This document shows, piece after piece, positions 23,966 through 32,543 of a DNA stretch of 64,000 nucleotides (positions are counted from its first letter, which is position 1; each line of letters opens with the position of its first letter). Source of the DNA: Microvirga arvi. GTDB taxonomy: Bacteria > Pseudomonadota > Alphaproteobacteria > Rhizobiales > Beijerinckiaceae. The stretch covers positions 1-64,000 of the forward strand of contig NZ_JAFEMD010000028.1 of NCBI RefSeq assembly GCF_016892765.1. Direction: 5' to 3'. The notes below the pieces were generated by a model. That model ran no database searches and had not been told where the DNA came from. It worked only from the letters and a program-made list of their open reading frames with translations. Made by a program: the position numbers and the translations under genes.

Positions 23966-24886
23966 TCAGCGTGACGTAGAGGCTGCTGACGGAGCAGGGT
24001 GGACGGTTTCGGCCGAGGGCACGGCCTGCGGCCGGCCGCGCTTCAGCGTCTGCTCCCGGGCGAAGATGAACAGGCCCGCGGCAACCACGATGGCGATGCC
24101 GAGAAGGGCGAGGGCGTCGGGCCATTCGTCGAAGAACAGAGCTCCGATCGCCAGGGCCCAGAGAATCTGGCTGTACTGGGTAGCACCCAGGCGGTCGGCC
24201 GGGGCGTACATGGTCGCGACGATGAACAGGGCCTGTGCAACGAAGGCCGTGGCGGCAAAGGCGAGCAGGAGGATCCATTGTTGTGCCGTCGGCCATACAA
24301 AACCAGGGATCATTAGCAGGCCGGCAATGACGGTCGTCCCAAGGAATACCGTGCTGATCAGGGTGAAGCGCTTTTCAGTTTGACCGATCATGCGGCCCGC
24401 GATAACGCCTCCAGCCGCGCAAAATGCGGCGGCGAGTGCTGCAAGGTGGCCGGGCAGAAGCTCCTTGAACCCGGGACGCACGATCACAAGAACGCCGATG
24501 AAGGCGGCACAGACGGCGAGCCCACGCCGCCAGCGGACATGCTCCTTCAGAATGAAGATGGAAAGGACTGTCACCAGGCTTGGCATCAAAAACAGGAGCG
24601 CAAAGGCCTCTGCAAAGGGCAGGCTCCGGAATGCTATGACACTCAGCGGAGTCGTGACCGCGAGCAGGAAAACTCTCACCCCCATGAGCCAGGGCCTGTT
24701 CCAGCGCACGATATCGATCACGCTGTCTCCGGGCTTCATGAAGACGGGGGACAGGATCAGCGGAATGAGATAGCCGAAAAAGGTCACCTCGAAAGGGTCG
24801 AGGCCATAGCCTATCGCCTTCACGATGGCGTCGCCCCACGCGAAGATTGCGAAGGCGAGGAAGGCGAAAACGATACCTTTGACCAT
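23966..24886 (-). CDS. DMT superfamily (EamA) transporter
   Basis: A 306-residue inner-membrane protein with about ten helices in two EamA repeats (residues about 3-135 and 150-285), beginning FAFLAFAIFAWGDAIVKAI. The family exports metabolites or amino acids. The start at ATG 24886 is where the first helix begins; longer frames add non-hydrophobic sequence. It lies 130 bp upstream of the type III PKS on the same strand, so it could export the polyketide product, but the gap leaves this open. The C-terminal tail is basic and proline-rich. Confidence 0.88.
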   Translation of the reverse strand: MVKGIVFAFLAFAIFAWGDAIVKAIGYGLDPFEVTFFGYLIPLILSPVFMKPGDSVIDIVRWNRPWLMGVRVFLLAVTTPLSVIAFRSLPFAEAFALLFLMPSLVTVLSIFILKEHVRWRRGLAVCAAFIGVLVIVRPGFKELLPGHLAALAAAFCAAGGVIAGRMIGQTEKRFTLISTVFLGTTVIAGLLMIPGFVWPTAQQWILLLAFAATAFVAQALFIVATMYAPADRLGATQYSQILWALAIGALFFDEWPDALALLGIAIVVAAGLFIFAREQTLKRGRPQAVPSAETVHPAPSAASTSR

Positions 24887-24977
24887 GTTCGGGCAATCCC
24901 GCAGGGGAGGCGGAGTAAAAGGCCGTGGCACCGGCCGATCGGCCGGCGGCATTGGGCGGGATAACAGAGTAACAGGC

Positions 24978-25283
24978 TTAGCGTGGCATGACGAGGCGAG
25001 GGCGCTTACGCTCGACAACGACCATTTTCGGCCCCTCGCTCCGCTCAGGCATGAAGGCACGCTCGGTCAGACGCATGGGCCTGCGGGCCTGCACCGGTGT
25101 TTTCAAAACCTCAGGCCTGACCTCGTCCTCGGACATTCCCATGAGCTGAGCCGCGATTTCGACCTGGCTCTCGATGTCATCCGTCAGGCCCTGGGCGGCG
25201 GCAATGGCCTCGTCAAGGGCCGGGAGGTCGACACGGGTAACGCGCCGGTTCTGGGCTTCGGAGGGTCTCTTCTTGGCTAGCAT
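24978..25283 (-). CDS. Conserved small protein, unknown
   Basis: A 101-residue hydrophilic protein starting MLAKKRPSEAQNRR. AGGAGA lies 7 bases before the ATG at 25283, a strong ribosome binding site. The middle (LDEAIAAAQGLTDDIESQVE, then MGMSEDEVRPEVLK) is acidic and helical, and the end is basic (VVVERKRPRLVMPR). It is reminiscent of small regulatory or chaperone-like proteins, but no family is recognised. It lies upstream of the DMT gene on the same strand. Confidence 0.6.
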   Translation of the reverse strand: MLAKKRPSEAQNRRVTRVDLPALDEAIAAAQGLTDDIESQVEIAAQLMGMSEDEVRPEVLKTPVQARRPMRLTERAFMPERSEGPKMVVVERKRPRLVMPR

Positions 25284-25601
25284 CGGGCTTCTCCTGCGCA
25301 GACCCCTTAAATCACGAAGCTCAGGTTTGCGTAATGCATGGTTGAGACGGCAGGGCTGCACTCAGCGCAAGCGAGGCTGAATCCCTTCGATGCTCGTGAA
25401 CGCGGCTGGAGGAAACCGGATCCATAGCTGGCCCAAGAATAGCCGGAAAATAAGGCCTGCCTGCGATCAGGCAATGCCGGCTGCAGGTCATGAGAGTCCG
25501 GTCGATCTTCCGTGCCTCTCCCGGGCGGGTCCGGACTCGACCATATCGTTCGCCTGAGGCATTGAAGGCTATCGCAGCCCGGATAGACGAAAGGCATTCC
25601 C
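25284..25601. promoter_or_regulatory. Divergent intergenic region with two inverted repeats before purT
   Basis: A 318-bp gap between two divergent genes. A short hairpin TGCCTG-CGAT-CAGGCA lies at 25458-25473. A longer inverted repeat, GAGTCCGG at 25494-25501 and CCGGACTC at 25531-25538, stands about 60 bp before the purT start. No gene was recognised here. It should hold the promoters for both flanking genes; the inverted repeats could be an operator or leader structure. Confidence 0.4.
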
Positions 25602-26774
25602 GTGTTCACTGCCAAAATTCTCCTCCTCGGATCCGGCGAACTCGGCAAGGAGTTCGTGATTTCGGCCAAGCGGTACGGATGCCACGTCGTCGCCTGCGAC
25701 AGCTATGCGAATGCACCTGCCATGCAGGTATCCGATGAAGCTGAGGTCTTTTCCATGCTCGACCCGGATGCCTTGAGGCAGGCGATCGAGAAGCATCGGC
25801 CCGACTTCATCGTCCCCGAGATCGAGGCGATCCGGACGGAGGTGCTGCAGGATTTCGAGGACAAGGGCTTTACTGTCGTCCCCTCCGCTCGCGCTGCCTC
25901 GCTGACCATGAACCGGGACCGGATCCGCGAACTCGCCGCCACCGAACTCGGCCTGCGCACATCCAAGTACCGATATGCGGAAAGCCTGGAACAGGTGAGA
26001 GCCGGGGCCGAGCACACGGGGCTGCCGTGCGTCATCAAGCCGGTCATGTCCTCCTCGGGCAAGGGGCAGAGCACCGTGCGGACCGCCGATCAGCTGGAAC
26101 AGGCCTGGAACGATGCCGTGGCCAATATGCGTGGCGACCGCAAGAAGGTGATCGTCGAGGAGTTCATCGCCTTCGACTACGAAATCACCCTTCTGACCAT
26201 CCGCTCCCGGGAGGGCGTGTCCTTCTGCGAGCCCATCGGGCACCGGCAGGAGCGGGGCGACTACCAGGAATCCTGGCAGCCGACGCCGATGACCGAAAAG
26301 CTTCTCGATGACGCCAAGGAGATGGCCCGGAAGGTGGTCGACGATCTCGGCGGCTATGGCATCTTCGGGGTGGAGTTCTTCGTCACCCGCGACGAGGTGA
26401 TCTTCTCCGAGCTCTCCCCCCGTCCGCACGATACGGGCCTCGTCACGCTCCTGTCCCAGAACCTCTCCGAATTCGACCTGCATGCCCGCGCCGTCCTCGG
26501 CCTGCCGATCCCGCCGGTCAGGCTGCACGGTCCTACGGCGTCGGCTGTGATTCTGGCAGACCGTGAGGCTGAAGCATTCTCGATCACAGGCCTGCGGGAG
26601 GCGCTGGAGCTGGGGGTAAAGGATGCGGAGGTGGAGGTCCGGCTGTTCGGTAAACCCACGACGCGCAAGCACCGCCGCATGGGTGTCGCCCTGGCTTCCG
26701 GGAACACGGTTGAAAAGGCTCGTGAGCGTGCGCGCCAGGCAGCAGCCCGTGTGGAGATCAAGTACGAGAGCTAG
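25602..26774 (+). CDS. purT: Formate-dependent phosphoribosylglycinamide formyltransferase
   Basis: A 390-residue ATP-grasp enzyme that formylates GAR using formate and ATP in de novo purine synthesis, an alternative to folate-dependent PurN. The N-terminal GSGELGKEF at residues 10-18 and FIVPEIEAIRTE distinguish PurT from the related PurK. The ATP-grasp region (KPVMSSSGKGQS, VIVEEFIAFDYEI, FSELSPRPHDTG) is complete. The start is GTG at 25602. The stop is 9 bp from the end of the convergent ATP-grasp ligase. Confidence 0.95.
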   Translation: MFTAKILLLGSGELGKEFVISAKRYGCHVVACDSYANAPAMQVSDEAEVFSMLDPDALRQAIEKHRPDFIVPEIEAIRTEVLQDFEDKGFTVVPSARAASLTMNRDRIRELAATELGLRTSKYRYAESLEQVRAGAEHTGLPCVIKPVMSSSGKGQSTVRTADQLEQAWNDAVANMRGDRKKVIVEEFIAFDYEITLLTIRSREGVSFCEPIGHRQERGDYQESWQPTPMTEKLLDDAKEMARKVVDDLGGYGIFGVEFFVTRDEVIFSELSPRPHDTGLVTLLSQNLSEFDLHARAVLGLPIPPVRLHGPTASAVILADREAEAFSITGLREALELGVKDAEVEVRLFGKPTTRKHRRMGVALASGNTVEKARERARQAAARVEIKYES

Positions 26775-26783
26775 TTCCGCGCA

Positions 26784-28307
26784 TCAGTCCGCTTCGCTCT
26801 CCCGATCCAGCACCTCAGTCGCGCGCTGGTAGAGGACCTCTGCCTCTGCATGGGAAGGGGCGATGCAGAGAACCCCGAGCTTGCCGAACTCGGACAGGGC
26901 GCCGATCAGGTGAAAGACGACACCTTTCTGGCAGGCTCCATCGAAGTGCAGTCTGTTGAGAGCCGCGATGTCGATCAGGTCGGCTGGAGTCAGTCCGCGA
27001 TAGAGCGACGACTCGAGGTTGTCGGAGGCGTAGTAGCAGCGGGGCTGCCCGGCCGGGGTGAGGAAGTTGCCTGTGTCCGGGTCATAGCAACCGTCCGTAA
27101 GGAACTCGAGCATCATGAACGGATGCGTCGTGCCTCCTCGCCTGAGATTGATCTCGATGGCGTAATGACGCCATTCGCTGCCTTCCAGGACAGACAGGAA
27201 ATCGATGGCAAAGCGCCCGCAGACGCCCTTCTCCGCCAGGGCTCGTGCCGCCTTGAGGCCGTCCTCCTGAATATCCAGACGGTAGTGTTCATCGGCAGGG
27301 AAGGTGCAGCCGAGAAAAACCTGCCCGCTCTCACCTCCAAGAACCTGATCGTGTGTCGAGACAGGCTCCAACTGCCCGAGCGGGTCGATGCGGAATTGTG
27401 CTGAGGGTGAGCGCTTGACTTCGCCCTCGATGAATTCCTCCACGATGCCGCCCATGACTGAAAGTTTGTCCCTGAACAGCTCCCAGGTCATGTCCTTCGC
27501 CTCGAAGGCAAGATGGGGAAGACGGTTTTGGACCCAGCTTCGAAGCTCGTCTCCCTCAGGAGTGTCCTCGTAGGCGAAGACGGCATTACCCTCGCCTGAG
27601 AAGCCTTCGTTGAGCTTCACGACCGCGCGCCTGATGGCTGGCCGACGGTTCTTGAGCTCCACCAGTGCATCGGTGATCGCGTCCGGCGTAAAAAGGTCCT
27701 CAAAGCCCTCTGGCATCGCAATCCCGGCCTCCCGAAAAATCTTCCGGGAGCCGCTTTTGGAGCCCAAGGACAGGAGATCCGGGTTGCAGCCATAGATCGG
27801 CAGGTTCAGACGAAGGGCGAGATCACGCTCCAGCTCCGTGACGTTGAAGCAGATCATGTATGCTTTGGCCGGATCCAGGATCGCCTCCCTGATCCGTTGC
27901 TGCAGACGTGGCCGCTCGAGAATCTTCTCCGTGAGAGCCGTCTGAGAGCCGTCGTGGCAGGAGAGAACGGTCAGGCGCTTCCTGGCATGCTGTGCCGGGA
28001 TTCCTGGCAGCAGGTGCAGGTAATAGTCGATGATCGACTCCGGGATCGGGTAGCTCGTCACATAGATGATCTGCGTACGGGGCAGACGAAGGAGCATCAG
28101 ATAGCAGAGCATCCGCTCCTCGTAGTGATGGGCTCCCGATATGTTGGCGAGAACCTCACGGTCCATGCTGAGGCTGGGAACGATCAGAACCGTTCGTGGC
28201 TCGCCCGGGACCAGAAAGCTCTCAAACATCTGTGTCAGGCGAGATTGCAGCGCCTCGAACCTGCGCTGTTCGGCAGACGGCGCTGGCGTGCCGGCTTCAT
28301 GCACCAT
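26784..28307 (-). CDS. PGM1-like ATP-grasp peptide ligase
   Basis: A protein of about 507 residues. The N-terminal part (about 1-180) is a non-catalytic pre-ATP-grasp-like region (TVLIVPSLSMDREVLANISG). The ATP-grasp core includes GSKSGSRKIFREAGI, VVKLNEGFSGEGNAVF and INLRRGGTTHPFM. The end (GVVFHLIGALSEFGKLGVLC) matches the C-terminal domain named after the pheganomycin ligase PGM1. Such enzymes join a carboxylate to an amine with ATP. The substrate here is unknown. Start candidates are ATG 28307 (purine-rich AGGGAG upstream) and ATG 28328; the first is chosen tentatively. Confidence 0.8.
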   Translation of the reverse strand: MVHEAGTPAPSAEQRRFEALQSRLTQMFESFLVPGEPRTVLIVPSLSMDREVLANISGAHHYEERMLCYLMLLRLPRTQIIYVTSYPIPESIIDYYLHLLPGIPAQHARKRLTVLSCHDGSQTALTEKILERPRLQQRIREAILDPAKAYMICFNVTELERDLALRLNLPIYGCNPDLLSLGSKSGSRKIFREAGIAMPEGFEDLFTPDAITDALVELKNRRPAIRRAVVKLNEGFSGEGNAVFAYEDTPEGDELRSWVQNRLPHLAFEAKDMTWELFRDKLSVMGGIVEEFIEGEVKRSPSAQFRIDPLGQLEPVSTHDQVLGGESGQVFLGCTFPADEHYRLDIQEDGLKAARALAEKGVCGRFAIDFLSVLEGSEWRHYAIEINLRRGGTTHPFMMLEFLTDGCYDPDTGNFLTPAGQPRCYYASDNLESSLYRGLTPADLIDIAALNRLHFDGACQKGVVFHLIGALSEFGKLGVLCIAPSHAEAEVLYQRATEVLDRESEAD

Positions 28308-28477
28308 CGACCTGTCGTCTCCCTGCATCGGCCATGGGATCCCGGCCATGCAGCGGAACGCCTGTAGCCAAGGTTTTGTTGCTCCGCATCCACGAGCCGT
28401 CCGCAGCAACAAGGGTACAACTGCCCCCATAGGGGAGTGTCTGATCGGTCACAGTAGCGGTGTAATTGGCGCATGCC

Positions 28478-31063
28478 ATGGCGCTTGGCCGGAAGCTGCC
28501 TAAATACGGACAAGCTCTGTCCGGGAGCGGGTTTAGGGGGCTGGCGGTTGCCGAGCAAGAACCAGTGAAGACGATCAATTTCGAAGCGCTGTTCAGCGCA
28601 TCTCCCAATCCTTATGTCCTGGTGGATCTCTCGCTCAACATCGTTGGGATGAATGACGCGTATCTCGAGGTCACCATGCGTCAGCGGGAGGACCTCATTG
28701 GGCGCAACATGTTCGATGCTTTCCCCAGCGATCCCGACTCCCCGAGCCATCGCCAGCTGCGGAATTCCTTCGAAAAGGTCATTCACGAGAAGGTGGCCGA
28801 CCATCTTCCGTTGATCGAGTACGCCATCCCCCTGCCCAACGGCCAAGGTTTCGAGGAGCGCTTTTGGAGCGCGTCCCACACGCCCCTCTTCAATCACGAA
28901 GGCGTTATGACCTTCATCCTCCAGCACACCGTCGACGTGACCGAGCTGCAGCGACTGAGGGTTCTCGCAAAAAGCTCGGCCCTGTCCTCGGGCCCGTCCA
29001 CCCTCATCGAAACGGACATGTTCCGCCGTGCACAGGCCGTGCAGGAAGCCAATCAAGTCCTGACCGAGGAGCGGCAGCACCTTCGCGGCCTGTTCGAGCA
29101 GGCCCCCGGCTTCATGGCGGCGCTCAGCGGTCCGGAGCATGTCTTCACCATGGCCAACGCCGCCTACCTGCGGCTGGTCGGTCGCGAGAATATCGTCGGA
29201 AAAGCTGTTCGGGAGGCCCTGCCGGAAGTGGTGGAGCAAGGCTTTCTCGCGTTGCTCGACCGCGTTTACACGAGCGGACAGCCCTTCGTGGGGCGGAGTA
29301 TCCGTATCGTTCTGGAGCAAACCCCGGGCGGTGCCCCAGAAGAGCGCTTCCTGGACTTTGTCTATCAGCCCATCTTCGGTCCCGATGGCAGCGTGTCCGG
29401 CATTTTCGTCCAGGGTCACGATGTCACCGAGCAGAAACGGAACGAGGAGGCATTGCGCGAAAGCGAGCAGCGTTTCCGCTTGGTGGCTGAGAGCGCCCCC
29501 GTCATGCTGTGGATGGGCGACCAGACCGGCAAATGTGTCTACCTCAACCGCCCGCAGCGGGAATTCTGGGGCGTTAGCGAGGCTGACATTCAGGGTTTCG
29601 ACTGGGGCCCGACTGTTCATCCCGAGGACCACGAGGCCTTGTTCGGTCCTTTGATGCGGGCCATGCAGACCCATACGGCCTTCACAACGGAAGCCCGCTT
29701 CCGGCGCGCTGACGGGGAGTACCGCATTGTCCGCACCGATGCCCAGCCGCGCTTCGGCTCGGGGGGCGAGTTCCTCGGGATGATCGGCGTCAACGTGGAC
29801 ATCACCGAGCCCCGCCTAGCCGAGAAGGCCCTGCAGGAGAGTGAGGAGCGCTTCCGGGTGATTGCGAACTCCATCGATCAGATGATCTGGGCGACGCAAC
29901 CGGACGGCTTTCACGACTACTACAATCAGCGCTGGTACGAGTACACGAGGGTTCCGGAGGGCACCACCGACGGCGAGGAATGGAACGGCATGTTCCATCC
30001 CGATGACAGGGACAGGGCCTGGAGCGTCTGGCGTCACTGCCTTGAGACGGGGGAGCCCTACCATATCGAATATCGACTTCGGCATCGCTCCGGCGAGTAC
30101 CGCTGGGTGCTCGGACGGGCCCAGCCCCTTCGTGACGGGAAAGGCCGGATCATCAGGTGGTATGGCAGCTGCACCGATATTCACGACCTGAAGCAGGCCC
30201 AGGATGAATTGAGGGAGAGCCGCGAGCAGGCGATTCGATCCGAGGAGGAGACCCGTCGGCTGGCATCGATCCTGGCCGAACGAGTGGCCGAACTCGACGA
30301 GGCGAACGAGGAGATCCAGCGCTTTGCTTATATCGTAAGCCACGACCTGAGAGCCCCCCTCGTCAACGTCATGGGGTTCACAAGCGAACTGGAAGGGGCT
30401 CAGGCAGAGGTGGAGCGGTTCTACCGCAAGGTTCTCCAGGCCGATCCCCAACTCGTCACTCCGGATTCTCGTGCTGCCATCGAAACCGATCTGCCTGAAG
30501 CCATCGGCTTCATCCGATCCTCGACGGTGAAGATGGACAAGCTGATCGGCGCCATCCTGAAACTCTCCCGCGAGGGGCGGCGCGTGCTGATGGCGGAACC
30601 GCTCAGCATGCGCCAGTTGCTCGAGACTCAGCGCCATAGCGTCGCACATCAGCTCCAGGAGCGCGGGGCGGAACTGGTCGTGGAGCCCGTTCCCGATCTC
30701 ACGAGCGATCGTCTCGCCATCGAGCAGGTGTTCGGAAATTTAATCGACAACGCGGTTAAATATCTGAATCCAGGCCGTCCCGGCCGCATTACGGTGCGCG
30801 GACAGGATCTCGGAGCCCTTGTCCGGTACGAAATCGAGGATAACGGCCGCGGAATCGACCCTAAGGACTTCGAACGGATCTTCGACCTGTTCCGGCGGTC
30901 GGGAGTTCAGGATCAGCAGGGCGAGGGCATTGGACTTGCGCATGTGCGGGCGCTTGTGCGAAGGCTCGGCGGTACGATTACGGTGGCGTCGCGCGTGGGA
31001 GAGGGCTCGACCTTCACCGTCATTCTGCCAAAATACGTCAGCATGAGCTCGGAAGCCGCCTAA
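28478..31063 (+). CDS. Multi-PAS sensor histidine kinase
   Basis: About 861 residues with four PAS/PAC-type domains in series (roughly 25-155, 200-325, 330-455, 455-575), a short coiled coil, a HisKA dimerisation domain with H622 in IVSHDLRAPL, and a HATPase domain (FGNLIDNAVKYL, IEDNGRGID, GEGIGLAHVRALV). No transmembrane helix is seen, so it is a cytosolic sensor, as in the Rhizobiales PAS kinases paired with Rcp1-type receivers. The start is uncertain: ATG 28478, TTG 28466 or GTG 28565. The stop overlaps the next ATG by one base. Confidence 0.88.
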   Translation: MALGRKLPKYGQALSGSGFRGLAVAEQEPVKTINFEALFSASPNPYVLVDLSLNIVGMNDAYLEVTMRQREDLIGRNMFDAFPSDPDSPSHRQLRNSFEKVIHEKVADHLPLIEYAIPLPNGQGFEERFWSASHTPLFNHEGVMTFILQHTVDVTELQRLRVLAKSSALSSGPSTLIETDMFRRAQAVQEANQVLTEERQHLRGLFEQAPGFMAALSGPEHVFTMANAAYLRLVGRENIVGKAVREALPEVVEQGFLALLDRVYTSGQPFVGRSIRIVLEQTPGGAPEERFLDFVYQPIFGPDGSVSGIFVQGHDVTEQKRNEEALRESEQRFRLVAESAPVMLWMGDQTGKCVYLNRPQREFWGVSEADIQGFDWGPTVHPEDHEALFGPLMRAMQTHTAFTTEARFRRADGEYRIVRTDAQPRFGSGGEFLGMIGVNVDITEPRLAEKALQESEERFRVIANSIDQMIWATQPDGFHDYYNQRWYEYTRVPEGTTDGEEWNGMFHPDDRDRAWSVWRHCLETGEPYHIEYRLRHRSGEYRWVLGRAQPLRDGKGRIIRWYGSCTDIHDLKQAQDELRESREQAIRSEEETRRLASILAERVAELDEANEEIQRFAYIVSHDLRAPLVNVMGFTSELEGAQAEVERFYRKVLQADPQLVTPDSRAAIETDLPEAIGFIRSSTVKMDKLIGAILKLSREGRRVLMAEPLSMRQLLETQRHSVAHQLQERGAELVVEPVPDLTSDRLAIEQVFGNLIDNAVKYLNPGRPGRITVRGQDLGALVRYEIEDNGRGIDPKDFERIFDLFRRSGVQDQQGEGIGLAHVRALVRRLGGTITVASRVGEGSTFTVILPKYVSMSSEAA

Positions 31064-31494
31064 TGCCCCACCAGCAACCTGTCACCATCATCATGGTCGA
31101 AGACGATGAGGGGCATGCCCGCCTGATCGAGAAGAACATTCGTCGCGCAGGCGTCTGCAACGAGATCCGCACCTTCGCGAGCGGAACGGCGGCCCTGGAG
31201 CACCTGTTCAGCGGGGAGGTGCGCAATGCGGGACCTTTCCTCGTGCTGCTCGACCTCAACTTACCGGATATGAACGGGGTGGACATTCTCATCAAGCTGA
31301 AAGGCGACGAGAAGTTGAAGCGCGCACCCGTGGTTGTGCTCACGACCACAGACGACCAGCGCGAGATCCAGCGCTGCTACGATCTGGGTGCCAACGTCTA
31401 CATCACCAAGCCGGTGGAGTATGAGTCGTTCTCCCAGGCCATCCGCCAATTGGGGCTGTTCCTTTCCGTTATCCAGGTTCCCGAGGCGCTATGA
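31063..31494 (+). CDS. Single-domain response regulator (Rcp1-like)
   Basis: A 143-residue receiver domain alone. The acidic pocket is VEDDEGHA, the phosphoacceptor is D64 in [12 protein letters not shown], and the conserved T and K appear in VVLTTTDDQ and ITKPVEYES. The long linker between beta-3 and its neighbours is like cyanobacterial Rcp1. It has no output domain and is the likely phosphotransfer partner of the PAS kinase, whose stop it overlaps (TAATG). It overlaps the next gene by 4 bp. Confidence 0.93.
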   Translation: MPHQQPVTIIMVEDDEGHARLIEKNIRRAGVCNEIRTFASGTAALEHLFSGEVRNAGPFLVLLDLNLPDMNGVDILIKLKGDEKLKRAPVVVLTTTDDQREIQRCYDLGANVYITKPVEYESFSQAIRQLGLFLSVIQVPEAL

Positions 31495-32543
31495 GGGAAG
31501 GGGCTGCAGAGACCTCGCCGATCAGGCTTCTGTACATCGACGACGACCATGGTCTGGGGCGCCTCGTCGAACGCACCCTGTCGCGCCACGGCTTTCAGGT
31601 CAGGCATGCGGTGAGCGGCGACGAGGGTTTGAGCCAGCTCGCGGCCGAACGCTACGATGTGATTGCCCTCGATCATTTCATGCCCGGCAAGGAAGGGCTT
31701 GAGGTTCTGGGCGAGATCCAGAACCTCTCCAATCCGCCGCCCGTGGTCTACGTCACCGGCGCAGACGAGGGTCGGATCGCGGTGGCTGCTCTCAAGGCAG
31801 GTGCGGCCGATTACGTGATCAAGGACGTGGGTGGGGTCTTCCTCGATCTCCTTCGCACCGCTGCCGAGCAGGCGCTGGCGGCCGCCCGGCTCCGGCACGA
31901 AAAGGAAGCGGCCGAGAGGGAGATGCGTGAGGCCCGGGAGCGGGCGGAGATGCTCCTCCGCGAAGTCAATCACCGGGTCGCCAACAGCTTGCAGCTTGTC
32001 GCATCCCTCGTGGCCATGCAGCAGCGCTCGCTTGGCCGCGATACGGTGGCGAGGGACACGCTGACCGAAACCCAGAGCCGGATTACGGCGATCTCGCAGA
32101 TCCATCGCCGTCTCTATACCTCGAATGACGTTCGTTTCGTGGAAATGGACACTTATCTGCAGGGACTGGTCGAGGAGCTCGAAGGCGCCATGCGGGCCGC
32201 CGGCCGTGAGCATACGATCACACTCACCGCAGAGCCCATCTCAATCCCGACAGACAAAGCCGTCTCAGTCGGCGTCATCGTGACGGAACTCGTCACGAAC
32301 GCTTTCAAATATGCCTATCCCGAGGGTGCATCCGGCGATATCCGCGTTGCCCTTTCTTCTATCGGCGAAAAGGCGATCCTGGTGGTCGAGGATGATGGAA
32401 TTGGATGGAAGGGCAATGGAAAGGTGCAGGGGAGCGGCCTGGGAACGAAGATCGTGAAGGCTATGGCGTCTAACCTGCAGTCTTCCATCGAGTTCGACCA
32501 GCACTACGCTGGAACCCGCGCGGTCCTGCCCTTCGCTGTCTGA
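31491..32543 (+). CDS. Receiver plus HWE/HisKA_2 histidine kinase
   Basis: A 350-residue protein with an N-terminal receiver (D61 in [12 protein letters not shown]), a coiled coil, a HisKA_2 domain with H161 in [20 protein letters not shown], and a HATPase domain ([33 protein letters not shown]). Kinases of this type phosphorylate receivers in the general stress response of alphaproteobacteria. The N-terminal receiver could take phosphate from the upstream kinase and control this kinase. Its last 40 bp overlap the extended RTX frame on the other strand. Confidence 0.9.
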   Translation: MREGAAETSPIRLLYIDDDHGLGRLVERTLSRHGFQVRHAVSGDEGLSQLAAERYDVIALDHFMPGKEGLEVLGEIQNLSNPPPVVYVTGADEGRIAVAALKAGAADYVIKDVGGVFLDLLRTAAEQALAAARLRHEKEAAEREMREARERAEMLLREVNHRVANSLQLVASLVAMQQRSLGRDTVARDTLTETQSRITAISQIHRRLYTSNDVRFVEMDTYLQGLVEELEGAMRAAGREHTITLTAEPISIPTDKAVSVGVIVTELVTNAFKYAYPEGASGDIRVALSSIGEKAILVVEDDGIGWKGNGKVQGSGLGTKIVKAMASNLQSSIEFDQHYAGTRAVLPFAV

